From positions 7,257 to 71,256 of the forward strand of contig FR889122.1 of the NCBI GenBank assembly GCA_000436835.1: 64,000 nt of DNA, given 5' to 3'. The notes under the pieces were generated by a model. That model was not told the DNA's origin. It made no database searches and saw only the letters and a list, made by a program, of their open reading frames with translations. Below, piece after piece: positions 1-8,774 of the stretch; position 1 is the first letter of the stretch, and every line of letters begins with the position of its first letter. Source of the DNA: Eubacterium sp. CAG:251. GTDB lineage: Bacteria; Bacillota; Clostridia; Oscillospirales; Acutalibacteraceae. The position numbers were made by a program, and so were the translations under genes.

Positions 1-427
1 AACGTCCCCAATGGATAGGATAGTTACGGTCGCCTGTTTCGGCAACTGTACCGATATAACAAACTTTTACTGCATCAGGGTTTGGCTGAGCAAGAACAGC
101 CTTGCAGATGCTTTGTGCAGCACCGATGTTTGTCTTTTGTGTTTTGTAAGGTTTCCAGTCAGCAGTCGGTGAAACCATACCACCTACGTGAAGGACATAG
201 TCAGAGCCTGTAACACCTTCAAGGATTGAATCGTAATCATTAAGGTCGCCCCAAACAACCTTTACGTTTGGCTTTGCCATTAAATCCTTAAGCTTTTCTT
301 CGTTCTTTGGGCTTTTTCTTGCAAGCATCTTGATATTGATATCACTTGGATGCTTAAGCATTTCCTGAACGGCAGCCCAACCCATATTACCTGTACCACC
401 GGTAATAAATACGGTTTTCTTTGCCAT
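1..427 (-). CDS. NAD-dependent epimerase/dehydratase, N-terminal part (runs off left edge)
   Basis: Reading leftward from the ATG at 425-427, the frame stays open for 142 codons to the window edge, so the C-terminal part is missing. The protein opens with a short beta strand and a GGTGNMG dinucleotide-binding loop at about residues 10-16, typical of extended short-chain dehydrogenases that work on nucleotide sugars or similar substrates. A purine-rich AGGAGG-type ribosome binding site sits just upstream of the start. The catalytic YxxxK lies beyond the edge, so the substrate cannot be named. It is divergent from metK, with about 330 bases of regulatory DNA between them. Confidence 0.8.
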   Translation of the reverse strand, partial: MAKKTVFITGGTGNMGWAAVQEMLKHPSDINIKMLARKSPKNEEKLKDLMAKPNVKVVWGDLNDYDSILEGVTGSDYVLHVGGMVSPTADWKPYKTQKTNIGAAQSICKAVLAQPNPDAVKVCYIGTVAETGDRNYPIHWGR

Positions 428-538
428 AATTTTCCTCCTTATAAGGCTATATGCCTTTTATTGCTATATAATTATAAACTATTTATTAAGAAATTACAAT
501 AGTAAATATAAAATAACCTTTATTTTTATAAATATTTG

Positions 539-567
539 TTGACTTTATTTAATCGTTGTTGTATTAT
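539..567 (+). promoter_or_regulatory. Sigma-A-type promoter of metK
   Basis: A TTGACT -35 box (539-544) and a TATTAT -10 box (562-567) are separated by 17 bases. They lie about 18 bases before the first riboswitch stem, the right place to start the SAM-sensing leader. Confidence 0.65.
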
Positions 568-584
568 ATGTGTGATGTTAATAT

Positions 585-713
585 GCTTTATCAAGAGTGG
601 TTGAGGGACAGGCCCTGTGAAACCACAGCAACCTGCATTTGTAAGGTGCTAATACCTGCGGCTTACCGAGTGATGATAGCTAAGTGCACACGCTCGTTAC
701 GTGTGCTTTTTTC
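585..713 (+). promoter_or_regulatory. SAM-I (S-box) riboswitch with terminator
   Basis: The leader carries the S-box signature in order: a P1 5' arm ending ATCAAGAG (590-597), GAGGGAC followed by GGCCC, GAAACCACAGCAACC, then AAGGTGCTAATACCTGC and a closing TGATAGC-like P1 3' arm near 680. Directly after it, GCACACG (685-691) pairs with CGTGTGC (700-706) and is followed by six T residues, an intrinsic terminator. By family knowledge, SAM binding should favour the terminator and shut off metK, a feedback loop on the gene's own product. Confidence 0.93.
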
Positions 714-756
714 TTTCTAAAGCAATTAACAATTTTTTTGATGAGAGGAATATATT

Positions 757-1935
757 ATGTCAAAACATTTGTTTACAAGTGAATCTGTAACAAAGGGTCA
801 TCCTGATAAAATTTGTGACCAAATTTCAGATTCTATTCTCGACGCAATGCTCGAGCAAGACCCGCAAAGCCGTGTAGCATGTGAAACTACTTGCACAACA
901 GGCCAAGTTCTTGTTATGGGTGAAATTACAACTAAAGCTACGGTTGATATCCCGTCAATCGTAAGAAAAACCGTTTGCGATATCGGCTATGATGACGATA
1001 AGAAAGGCTTTAACGGCAACACCTGTGCTGTTTTGCTTGCTCTTGACCGTCAGTCACCTGATATTGCTATGGGCGTTGATAAATCATTAGAGCTTAAGAA
1101 TGACGAAGAAGATGAATATAACCTCAACGGCGCCGGCGACCAGGGTATGATGTTCGGCTACGCTTGCAATGAAACTAAGGAACTTATGCCGCTTCCTATC
1201 AGCCTTGCCCACAAGCTTGCTCTTAAGCTTACAGAGGTTAGAGAAAACGGTACATTGCCTTATCTTTATGCCGACGGTAAAACCCAGGTTACGGTTGAAT
1301 ATGACGATGACAAGCCTGTAAAGGTAACTGCTGTTGTTGTTTCAAGCCAGCACAGCGCTGACGTTGAGCTTTCTCAACTTAGAAACGATATTATTGAAAA
1401 GGTTATTAAAACTACTATTCCTAATGATCTTATTGACGATGATACAGAATATTTTGTAAATCCTACCGGTAGATTCGTAATTGGCGGCCCTCACGGTGAT
1501 TCAGGTCTTACAGGCCGTAAAATTATTGTTGATACATACGGCGGATATGCTCGCCACGGTGGCGGTGCATTCAGCGGTAAGGACCCAACTAAGGTTGACA
1601 GAAGCGCTGCTTATGCTTCCCGTTGGGTAGCAAAAAATATCGTTGCCGCAGGTCTTGCTGATAAGTGCGAGGTTGAGCTTGCTTATGCAATCGGCGTTGC
1701 AAAGCCTGTTTCTGTTATGGTTGATACGTTCGGTACAGGTAAGCTTGATGACGAAAAGATTGCAGATATCGTTAATAAGGTGTTCGACCTTCGTCCGTCT
1801 GCAATTATTGACAGGCTTGACCTTAGAAAGCCGATTTATAAAAATGTTGCTGCTTACGGTCACATGGGCAGGGAAGACCTCGGTGTTTCTTGGGAAAAGA
1901 CCGATATGGTTGATGAAATCAAAAAGTATATGTAA
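757..1935 (+). CDS. metK: S-adenosylmethionine synthetase (MetK)
   Basis: This 392-residue cytosolic enzyme makes SAM from methionine and ATP. It has the usual family length and hallmark motifs: GHPDK near residue 14, the GAGDQG loop near residue 125, and the glycine- and aspartate-rich ATP/metal loops including GGGAFSGKDPTKVDRS. The start ATG follows a GAGAGG ribosome binding site and sits 44 bases after the riboswitch terminator, so expression should fall as SAM rises. The gene stands alone and ends in its own terminator. Confidence 0.98.
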   Translation: MSKHLFTSESVTKGHPDKICDQISDSILDAMLEQDPQSRVACETTCTTGQVLVMGEITTKATVDIPSIVRKTVCDIGYDDDKKGFNGNTCAVLLALDRQSPDIAMGVDKSLELKNDEEDEYNLNGAGDQGMMFGYACNETKELMPLPISLAHKLALKLTEVRENGTLPYLYADGKTQVTVEYDDDKPVKVTAVVVSSQHSADVELSQLRNDIIEKVIKTTIPNDLIDDDTEYFVNPTGRFVIGGPHGDSGLTGRKIIVDTYGGYARHGGGAFSGKDPTKVDRSAAYASRWVAKNIVAAGLADKCEVELAYAIGVAKPVSVMVDTFGTGKLDDEKIADIVNKVFDLRPSAIIDRLDLRKPIYKNVAAYGHMGREDLGVSWEKTDMVDEIKKYM

Positions 1936-1946
1936 TTACTCAAAAC

Positions 1947-1980
1947 AAAAAGCTCGGTTAATTCCGAGCTTTTATTTTTT
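1947..1980 (+). terminator. Intrinsic terminator after metK
   Basis: An AAAGCTCGG/CCGAGCTTT hairpin with a 4-6 base loop is followed by a T-rich tail, 12 bases past the metK stop codon. Confidence 0.85.
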
Positions 1981-1985
1981 ATAGT

Positions 1986-2432
1986 TTATTTATTAATTTG
2001 TTTTTTTGATTTTAATTTTGAACCTAAAAAATATAAGAGTGTGTATAAAACCGGTGTAATAATAGATATTATTATTTCTCTGATTTCATTATACTTATTA
2101 AATAATCCTCTTATCCATTCTTCCTGAGGAAGTAAAAAAACAAAATAACTATCCGGAATTTTGATATGAAATATGCAAATTATTTCCATTATTAAGAAAA
2201 CTGTTAAATATGAAGATATAGATTGTTTGCAAAGTTTTCTTGAAAGAAAAATGCCGAATATAAACGGTAACAAAAATGAAATGAAAATTGCTAAATATAA
2301 GTTAACAGGGGAATTTATATAATTAAATTTGTTTACTATTATAAATGTTGACAAATATATAATTGGGGTAATTGATACAGATAAACCAAACATAAGTGTA
2401 TCAATAAGATAATCTTTAAAAGAATATTTCAT
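1986..2432 (-). CDS. Small integral membrane protein, unknown function
   Basis: A 148-residue protein with about four hydrophobic segments (roughly residues 10-32, 43-64, 73-92 and 116-138) and a lysine-rich C-terminus, suggesting an inner-membrane protein with a cytoplasmic tail. A GGAGGTG ribosome binding site precedes the ATG. It is convergent with metK and ends just past the metK terminator. I recognise no family or motif and assign no role. It appears to be transcribed alone. Confidence 0.6.
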   Translation of the reverse strand: MKYSFKDYLIDTLMFGLSVSITPIIYLSTFIIVNKFNYINSPVNLYLAIFISFLLPFIFGIFLSRKLCKQSISSYLTVFLIMEIICIFHIKIPDSYFVFLLPQEEWIRGLFNKYNEIREIIISIITPVLYTLLYFLGSKLKSKKQINK

Positions 2433-2510
2433 ATAAACACCTCCAAGTCCTTTATATCATATAAAATAGACATCGTCAATAATTTAACAATATCTTAATA
2501 AAAACTTTAG

Positions 2511-2550
2511 AAAAAAGCTCGGTAAAGGGAGTAACCCAAAACCGAGCTTT
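2511..2550 (-). terminator. Intrinsic terminator after proC
   Basis: The arms AAAGCTCGGT (2514-2523) and ACCGAGCTTT (2541-2550) pair perfectly. On the minus strand the hairpin runs into TTTTCT, a few bases past the proC stop. Confidence 0.8.
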
Positions 2551-2554
2551 AATT

Positions 2555-3346
2555 TTATAATTTTTTATCTTTATCAAGCGCTTTGTCAACGGCATTATGA
2601 ACTGCCGCTTCAAAGCCGTCTGCCTGAAGTGAGGTTACACCCTCGATAGTTGTACCGCCGGGGGAGCAAACATTATCGATAAGTTGCCATGGATGCTCGT
2701 CGCTTTCCAAAATCATTTTTGCACTGCCTAATACGGTTTGAGCAGAAATTTTAAGCGCATCGCTTTTTTTCATTCCGTTTTTAACTCCTGCACGTGCCAT
2801 TGCGTCAATAAACATATATGCAAAAGCAGGTCCGCAGCCGCCGATAACACCGAAAAGAGGGAAGTAGCTTTCATCAAGGCAAAGTACCTGTCCTATTCCG
2901 TTTAAAAGGCTTTCAACGTTAGTTTTGTCCTCACCTGTTACTGAATCATTAAAGCAATAAGCAGATATAGCCTCACCGACTTTAGCGTTGATGTTTGGCA
3001 TAACTCGAACAATTTTAGCTTTGTATTTTAAATTGCTTTCTATAAATTCAATTGTTTTTCCTGCGGCAATTGAAATGATTAATTTATCCTTAATTTCACC
3101 GTCAATTGCTTTTAATACGCTTGCCTGAACATTTGGCTTGACTGCAAGAAAAATAATGTCGCTTGATTTTACAACGTCTTTTTCGTTTTCGCAAATGTTT
3201 ATATCTTTATTCTCTTTAAGCTTTTTGGTTGCACCGTCAAAAATGTCATAAGCATTTATATCCTTTTCGCTTACGACGTTATTATTCGTAATTCCGTTAA
3301 TAATGGCAGTTGCCATATTTCCGCAGCCTATAAAACCTATCTTCAT
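2555..3346 (-). CDS. proC: Pyrroline-5-carboxylate reductase (ProC)
   Basis: A 263-residue cytosolic enzyme that reduces 1-pyrroline-5-carboxylate to proline with NAD(P)H. The N-terminal Rossmann loop GCGNMA is at residues 7-12. The C-terminal dimerisation half has the family's conserved GGCGPAFAYMF stretch and the SPGGTTIEG motif. Length is normal. An AAGGAAGTG ribosome binding site precedes the ATG. It lies 50 bases downstream of spoIIID on the same strand and may be read with it, although the two functions are not obviously linked. Confidence 0.96.
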   Translation of the reverse strand: MKIGFIGCGNMATAIINGITNNNVVSEKDINAYDIFDGATKKLKENKDINICENEKDVVKSSDIIFLAVKPNVQASVLKAIDGEIKDKLIISIAAGKTIEFIESNLKYKAKIVRVMPNINAKVGEAISAYCFNDSVTGEDKTNVESLLNGIGQVLCLDESYFPLFGVIGGCGPAFAYMFIDAMARAGVKNGMKKSDALKISAQTVLGSAKMILESDEHPWQLIDNVCSPGGTTIEGVTSLQADGFEAAVHNAVDKALDKDKKL

Positions 3347-3396
3347 ATTTACACTTCCTTTGATTTTCTTTTTTTATAATAGCATTATTTTGCTTA

Positions 3397-3666
3397 TTAA
3401 TCAATGTTTTTGTTATCTTTTAGCTTTCTGTATTTTTCTTTTGTGGCAAGTCCGCCTCTTATGTGACGCTCAGCCTTGTTGCGCTCAAGTACCTCTTTAA
3501 CCTCACTGCAAAGCAGGGGATTAATCATTGCAAGGCGCTTTGTGACGTCATTATGTACGGTAGATTTACTGATATTGAAAACTATTGCCGCTTGCCTGAC
3601 AGTAGCACCTGTTTCAATTATATAATGTCCTAAATCGATACAACGCTTTTCCACATTACCAATCAA
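3397..3666 (-). CDS. spoIIID: Sporulation transcription regulator SpoIIID
   Basis: An 89-residue DNA-binding regulator of the mother-cell sporulation programme. It shows the SpoIIID helix-turn-helix (TVRQAAIVFNISKSTVHNDV, about residues 22-41), then the INP..c.EVKEVL segment, and the basic tail with H-x-RGG-x-ATK-x-KY. The start is a TTG at 3664-3666, spaced 7-8 bases from AAGGTG. This start gives 18 residues up to the conserved GxYIxE, the same spacing as Bacillus subtilis SpoIIID, which supports it over later candidates. Sigma-E control is expected by family, and upstream bases on the minus strand (a CATATACAT-like -10) are loosely compatible. Confidence 0.95.
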   Translation of the reverse strand: MIGNVEKRCIDLGHYIIETGATVRQAAIVFNISKSTVHNDVTKRLAMINPLLCSEVKEVLERNKAERHIRGGLATKEKYRKLKDNKNID

Positions 3667-3714
3667 AGAATTTCACCTTCCTTGGTAATGTATATGGAAA
3701 GTAAACAAAAAATA

Positions 3715-3746
3715 GAACAAACCCCACGTCAATGACGAGGGGTTTT
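3715..3746 (-). terminator. Intrinsic terminator between the prs-linked gene and spoIIID
   Basis: The arms ACCCCACGTC and GACGAGGGGT (3721-3743) form a stem with one A-A mismatch and a short loop. T-rich sequence flanks both sides. It would stop transcripts coming from the prs side before spoIIID. Confidence 0.7.
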
Positions 3747-3749
3747 TAA

Positions 3750-4238
3750 TTATTGTTCTTGTGTAGTTGTATTGTTGTCTTTAATAGAATCGCCGATTAA
3801 ATCTGCAAGCGTTTTCATTTGAAGTTCATCGACAGAATCATAAGCGTTTGTTTCTGCCTCTTTGTCGTCTTCCATAAGAGTGAGTTTGAGAACCTTGCCT
3901 TTAACCTTGTATTTATAAACAACCTGTGCGTTAGTATTAGGATTTGTCAAAGTGATTTTATTGCCTTTTACAGTATATTCGCCTGAAAAATTAACTGTAG
4001 ACAAATAAGAATCATACGTTCCGTCATCATAAAATACATAAGCGGATAATCCCGGCGATTTTTGGCTTTGCCACTTGCCGACAAGCTTGTCCTGATGCGC
4101 TGTTGCCGCTTCAATTGCAGTAGCTGGGCTTTGGTCTGTTGCAACGCAATAAATTCCGCCTGCAACTAAAAGTGCGAAAACAATTGCGGCAATAATAATT
4201 ATAGCTGTTTTAGCTTTAGACAATTTTACTTTTGCCAT
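3750..4238 (-). CDS. Membrane-anchored small protein with a DUF5640/lipocalin-like domain
   Basis: A 162-residue protein with a basic N-terminus, one transmembrane helix (about residues 11-32) and an exported domain. The domain begins KLVGKWQS and continues with a beta-rich pattern (YVFYDDGTYDSY, GEYTVKGNKITL, YKYKVKGKVLKL) resembling the small DUF5640 or lipocalin-like beta domains of clostridial surface proteins. There is no lipobox cysteine. The start ATG uses an AAAGGAC ribosome binding site within the end of prs, 6 bases away, so the two are probably one transcript. The function is unknown and the link to PRPP synthesis may be only positional. Confidence 0.6.
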   Translation of the reverse strand: MAKVKLSKAKTAIIIIAAIVFALLVAGGIYCVATDQSPATAIEAATAHQDKLVGKWQSQKSPGLSAYVFYDDGTYDSYLSTVNFSGEYTVKGNKITLTNPNTNAQVVYKYKVKGKVLKLTLMEDDKEAETNAYDSVDELQMKTLADLIGDSIKDNNTTTQEQ

Positions 4239-4244
4239 AATATC

Positions 4245-5423
4245 TTAGTCCTTTAAACCTTTATTTTTTAACAAAGTATCAATTTTTGCAGAGCTGTCGA
4301 GAAGACTTGAAACAGACATATCGTGATTTAATGTGTCAATCAAATATGCAGCATATTTTGAAAGTTCAACGCTTACATACCATTCTCTGTCCAAAAGCTC
4401 CTGCGGCTGATATACACCGTTAGTAGTAAATACTCTGTAGAATACACCGTCTTTATAAGCTTTATCAAATACATCAAGACCGTTGCAGAAGAGACCGAAA
4501 GTTGTGCACACAAAAATTCTGCCGCAACCTAAGTTCTTAAGCTTCATAGCAACCTCAAGCATAGATTCACCTGATGAAATCATATCGTCAACAATGATAA
4601 TATCTTTGCCTTTAACGGAATCACCGAGATATTGATGTTCAACGATTGGATTTCTGCCGTTTACAACTCTTGTATAATCTCTTCTCTTGTAGAACATACC
4701 AAGATTAACTCCAAGCTGTGTAGCAAAATAAATACATCTGTGAAGTGCGCCTTCGTCAGGTGAGATAATCATTAAATGGTCCTTATCAACATTTAAGTCT
4801 TCAACATTGTTGACAAGTGCCTTAATCATCTGGTAAGTCGGCATAACATTTTCAAATGATTTGTCAGGAATTGCATTTTGTACTCTTTGGTCGTGAGCGT
4901 CAAACGTAATAATGTTTTCAACACCAAGATGAACGAGCTCCTTAAGAGCCATTGCACAGTCAAGTGATTCTCTTGAACTTCTCTTGTGCTGTCTGCCCTC
5001 GTAAAGCATAGGCATAATAACAGAAACTCTTTTTGGTTTTGAACAAAGCGCTGAAATAACTCTCTTAAGGTCAGCGAAATGATCGTCGGGTGACATATAA
5101 ACCTTTCTGCCGTACATATCATAGCTGCAGCTGTAGTTAAATACGTCGCATACAATATAAATATCGTAACCTCTTACGCTTTCGTTAATAACGCCCTTGC
5201 CTTCGCCGCTGCCGAAACGTGGAATAGATACATCAATTTTATATGTATCTCTCTGATAGCCAAAGAAAGCAATTGACTCAGCATGCTCACTTGCTTGAGT
5301 TTTGCGCCATTTAACGAGGTACTGGTCAATTTTGTCCGTTAATTCTTCGCATCCCGGCATACCGATTATGCCAAGAGGACCGATTGGAATAGTGTTAATA
5401 CTGATTGCTGTTTGTCTTGCCAT
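4245..5423 (-). CDS. prs: Divergent ribose-phosphate pyrophosphokinase (PRPP synthetase)
   Basis: A 392-residue relative of PRPP synthetase, which makes phosphoribosyl pyrophosphate from ribose 5-phosphate and ATP. Two phosphoribosyltransferase-type halves are visible. The first contains FGSGEGK and ESVRGYDIYIV (about residues 70-91) and a flexible-loop equivalent GRQHKR (143-148). The second contains FDAHDQR (174-180), SPDEGA (221-226) and the PRPP loop IIIVDDMISSGES (275-287). Canonical enzymes are about 315 residues with DDMIDTAGT in the loop, so this belongs to a longer clostridial-type branch. Product identity is likely but not certain. A GAGAGGAG ribosome binding site precedes the ATG. 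Confidence 0.85.
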   Translation of the reverse strand: MARQTAISINTIPIGPLGIIGMPGCEELTDKIDQYLVKWRKTQASEHAESIAFFGYQRDTYKIDVSIPRFGSGEGKGVINESVRGYDIYIVCDVFNYSCSYDMYGRKVYMSPDDHFADLKRVISALCSKPKRVSVIMPMLYEGRQHKRSSRESLDCAMALKELVHLGVENIITFDAHDQRVQNAIPDKSFENVMPTYQMIKALVNNVEDLNVDKDHLMIISPDEGALHRCIYFATQLGVNLGMFYKRRDYTRVVNGRNPIVEHQYLGDSVKGKDIIIVDDMISSGESMLEVAMKLKNLGCGRIFVCTTFGLFCNGLDVFDKAYKDGVFYRVFTTNGVYQPQELLDREWYVSVELSKYAAYLIDTLNHDMSVSSLLDSSAKIDTLLKNKGLKD

Positions 5424-5516
5424 AGTAATATGAAACTCCTCTCAAATGTTCACGTGTATTCTACAATAAAAGCACATTATTGTAAATAGATTTTTAAGAA
5501 TTATACTGATTTTTAT

Positions 5517-8500
5517 TTATTCAACAATATTTATCTCCTTTTTTCTCGCTCTTTTGTTAAGTTTTAAAGAAGATTTACTGAATATATAATAACCGCATAA
5601 TCCAAATGCAGTAATTGCCGTAACCGCTATGCCGTAAACAAGGCCTGATGGAGTATATTTATATTCGATTTGATGATTACCCGCAGTTAATTCAATTGCA
5701 AGAAGAGTACCGCCGATTTCAAATGTTTCTGCCTTTTTGCCATCGACATATACGCTCCAACCGTCATCATAAGGAATTGATGAATATAAATAACAATTTT
5801 CTTTTGAGGAAATTGTACCTTTAATTGATGTGTCGCTATAAGAAGATACATTTAAAGTGTTCTTGGAAAGAGAATTGTAAGCATTTTTCAATACCGAGTC
5901 ATCGCAACTGTAACAATAAATATCAAACGATGTGCTCTCACTTTCCATAGTTCCGCCGTCAAGCGAGACCTTAACTTCATCGCCTTTATTGTGGAAACCA
6001 AGGTCAAGTATATATTCCTCATCTGTGTTTTGTGTAATATCAGATACTTTTTCAGAATTAACAGTTATGCTCTTTAAATCGCTTGACTTAACATAAAGAT
6101 AAAGGTTTCCGTCGATAGTAGGTGACAGCGTAATTGTTTCTGTGCCGTATGTTGATGAAGCATCGCTTTTATTAAGCCAATATGTTCCGTTTTCAGTAAC
6201 GTCATCACCTGTTACTGAGTCAAAGTCGGTACTGATATAATCAACGTTTTTAAACACATTTGAATATCCCGTTGCAAGCTTTATAAAGTCACTTTGAATT
6301 TCAAACGGATTGCCCTCATCTGTTATCCAATCCTCAATATTTGAATTAACGCAGTAGGCGATAGGCAGATTATACTTGTTTTCATATACATTTGCCTTTT
6401 TGTTTTTGGTTGTGTATTTCTTTTTATAAAGATTAGAAGAAGGAGCTAAGCTTACATCGGTTTGGATTAAATATTTAATGTTAAACATCATATTGTATAC
6501 AGGTGTTTGAGGATTGTAAGTATAGCTGTTAATTCTATTACCGAACATTCCTAAGCTGTGCTGAAGCTCTGAATACGATTCGTATGCCATTGACGAAAAT
6601 ACGGATATTCCGTTATAGCCGTAATAAGACGGGTCCATACGTGTATTTAGATAGCAAAGCTCCGTTCTATAGAAGTCTTTATCATTTGAGTCAATATATT
6701 TGATTGCATCGTTATATGTGGAAAAATTTTCTTTATAGCTTCCGTTTTCCTGATTAAGAGGTATTCCGGTAACGGCGCTTATAACTGTTTCACCGACTAA
6801 AAATACTATAAGTACAAATGCTGTCAGTCTTTTTTGAATATTCTTGTTTTTAACGATAAGAAGATATCCGCACCAAAGTGCAACTAAAATAATTGTTGCA
6901 TAAATGGTACTGTTAGTCATTTTGTTAGTAAGAAATTTTTGAGCTAAAATAACGATTGCAATAATGCCAAGTCCCGAATATACGATATCTTTAATATTAA
7001 TTGCTTTGAAATTAATTAGGGTTTTATATCCCATAACAGCAATTATAAATGAATACATATACGAAAAACGATATGGCAAATCATTAGGAAAATGGAATGC
7101 GTGCCAAATATAGTTTGCACAGTTATTGTTGAAACTGAAAATAAAGAAAACCATCAAAAGCACGTAAGTCGCTTTTTCTTTAAGACTTATTTTGTTGTTG
7201 AGTAAGAATAATGGCAGCAATATAAGCGTCAAAATGCCGGTATATACGTTAGGGAGAACGTTGTCTCCACTGCTTCTTATAGTTGTTTCGAGAATTGCAA
7301 AGTGAGAGGTTATGAAGTCAAGAATGTCAAAATAGCTTGTGAATGTATCGGGGAAAGTGCCTGACGTTGCAGAACTGTTCTTTAATATCATAAACACCGG
7401 TATTAAAGTAATAGCGCAAAACATTGCTGCAATGATGCTGGCAAATGCAAATTTAATCCCTCTGTTAATAAAAGTGTTATTCATCAAAGCTTTTGTTGAA
7501 TATTTCTTTTCAAATTTTGCATTGGGATTGAGTTTGCCGTCATTTTTGTATGAAATAATGAAGTATGCAACGAAATATATTACTGCGAATATACAGCTCA
7601 TATAGCCCATATAATAATTTGCAAAGAAAAGCAAAATCATTGAAAGAGTATATAGCTTAATATCTCCTTTATTGAAAATTTTTTCAATTCCGAGAACAAT
7701 AAGCGGAAGCATAATCATTCCGTCAAGCCACATAATATTCCAATAATATGCAAGGAAATATGCGCTAAAGGCATAGAGTACGCCGAATGCACTTACGTAA
7801 TAATTATTTTTGCCAAAGCTGCTCTTTAAGTAGTAACTGAATGTGGTTGCACTTAATATGCATTTTAATCCAACTATAAAGGTAATGGCAAATGCAATAT
7901 CCTCCTTATTAAAAAGGAAAATTAAAAATGAAAGCGGGCTTGACAGATAGTTTAGATAATTGCCTAAAAAGCTTGAGCCGCCGCCCGTTGTCCAAGAATA
8001 AAGCAGGCTTTTGTGCTCAACTATTCTGTCATAAAGTTCGGCAAAAAGCGGTCCGTATTGATGATAAAGGTCCATTCTCATAACAGTTGTATCGCCAAAC
8101 GGAAATGCTGAATAAATGATATAAAGAATGCTTATACATAAGAGTGCCAAGGCAGATGATAAAAATACATATCTGTTTTTATAAAAGGTTTTATATATTC
8201 TTGATTGTTTTACACTTATTGCCTCATATCCGCAATCAAAAACGAGTGTCCTGTCATAAATATAGTTAAATAAAAAAGAAGTTACAACGGCTATAAACCA
8301 AACAAACGTGATTGGCATATCAAGCATATTTTTAAACCCAAATTCCGAAAGTTTATAAAAGCCGAAGTTAACTGCTGCTCTGATTATAAAAAATATTATT
8401 TGTTTAGCGTTTGAAGCTAACATCTTTTTGCCAAACACAAATTTTCTTTCAAGTAAAAATGAAATAATACTTGCCGTAATAAAAGCGATGATACAGCTCG

Positions 8501-8648
8501 GAGCAACTGCAACGCCGATAAAAAGTTTTAATATTTGTTTTAACGCAAACAGAACAAAAAGCGAAACCGTAGCCATAAGAGTATAGCTAACCGTTTCGCC
8601 GTTAATAAATTTGTTCGTTTTTGTGTTGATAGTTATATTGCTATTCAT
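5517..8648 (-). CDS. GtrA-YfhO fusion membrane protein, probable glycan-modifying GT-C-type protein
   Basis: A very large membrane protein of about 1043 residues. The first 130 residues or so form a four-helix GtrA-like unit (small flippase or accessory family), with the typical F-xxx-ERKFVFG and NYIYDRTLVF ends. The rest is YfhO-like: ten or more helices, an early periplasmic-type loop with the acidic MDLYHQYGPL segment, a long extracellular C-terminal region ending in beta-rich sequence (DDGWSVYVDG, a YfhO hallmark), then one last helix and a basic tail. YfhO proteins are linked to glycosylation of teichoic acid or other cell-surface polymers. The frame is also open upstream to 8699, but the ATG at 8646-8648 gives a more natural N-terminus. 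Ribosome binding sites are weak at both. Confidence 0.8.
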   Translation of the reverse strand: MNSNITINTKTNKFINGETVSYTLMATVSLFVLFALKQILKLFIGVAVAPSCIIAFITASIISFLLERKFVFGKKMLASNAKQIIFFIIRAAVNFGFYKLSEFGFKNMLDMPITFVWFIAVVTSFLFNYIYDRTLVFDCGYEAISVKQSRIYKTFYKNRYVFLSSALALLCISILYIIYSAFPFGDTTVMRMDLYHQYGPLFAELYDRIVEHKSLLYSWTTGGGSSFLGNYLNYLSSPLSFLIFLFNKEDIAFAITFIVGLKCILSATTFSYYLKSSFGKNNYYVSAFGVLYAFSAYFLAYYWNIMWLDGMIMLPLIVLGIEKIFNKGDIKLYTLSMILLFFANYYMGYMSCIFAVIYFVAYFIISYKNDGKLNPNAKFEKKYSTKALMNNTFINRGIKFAFASIIAAMFCAITLIPVFMILKNSSATSGTFPDTFTSYFDILDFITSHFAILETTIRSSGDNVLPNVYTGILTLILLPLFLLNNKISLKEKATYVLLMVFFIFSFNNNCANYIWHAFHFPNDLPYRFSYMYSFIIAVMGYKTLINFKAINIKDIVYSGLGIIAIVILAQKFLTNKMTNSTIYATIILVALWCGYLLIVKNKNIQKRLTAFVLIVFLVGETVISAVTGIPLNQENGSYKENFSTYNDAIKYIDSNDKDFYRTELCYLNTRMDPSYYGYNGISVFSSMAYESYSELQHSLGMFGNRINSYTYNPQTPVYNMMFNIKYLIQTDVSLAPSSNLYKKKYTTKNKKANVYENKYNLPIAYCVNSNIEDWITDEGNPFEIQSDFIKLATGYSNVFKNVDYISTDFDSVTGDDVTENGTYWLNKSDASSTYGTETITLSPTIDGNLYLYVKSSDLKSITVNSEKVSDITQNTDEEYILDLGFHNKGDEVKVSLDGGTMESESTSFDIYCYSCDDSVLKNAYNSLSKNTLNVSSYSDTSIKGTISSKENCYLYSSIPYDDGWSVYVDGKKAETFEIGGTLLAIELTAGNHQIEYKYTPSGLVYGIAVTAITAFGLCGYYIFSKSSLKLNKRARKKEINIVE

Positions 8649-8730
8649 TACTGCAACCGCACTTCCGTAAATATTATAATTATATACATATAATATCACA
8701 TTTGCTTTTCTACTTCAACTGAAAATTTGT

Positions 8731-8758
8731 TATATTTTTCAAAAATTCAGCATACTAT
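8731..8758 (+). promoter_or_regulatory. Candidate sigma-E promoter of the spoIIIA operon
   Basis: TATATT (8731-8736) and CATACTAT (8751-8758) are 14 bases apart. This matches the sigma-E -35 (KMATATT) and -10 (CATACA-T) elements with one -10 mismatch and ideal spacing. The spoIIIA operon is a known sigma-E target in Bacillus. Confidence 0.6.
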
Positions 8759-8774
8759 TAAGCAAGGTGATTTT

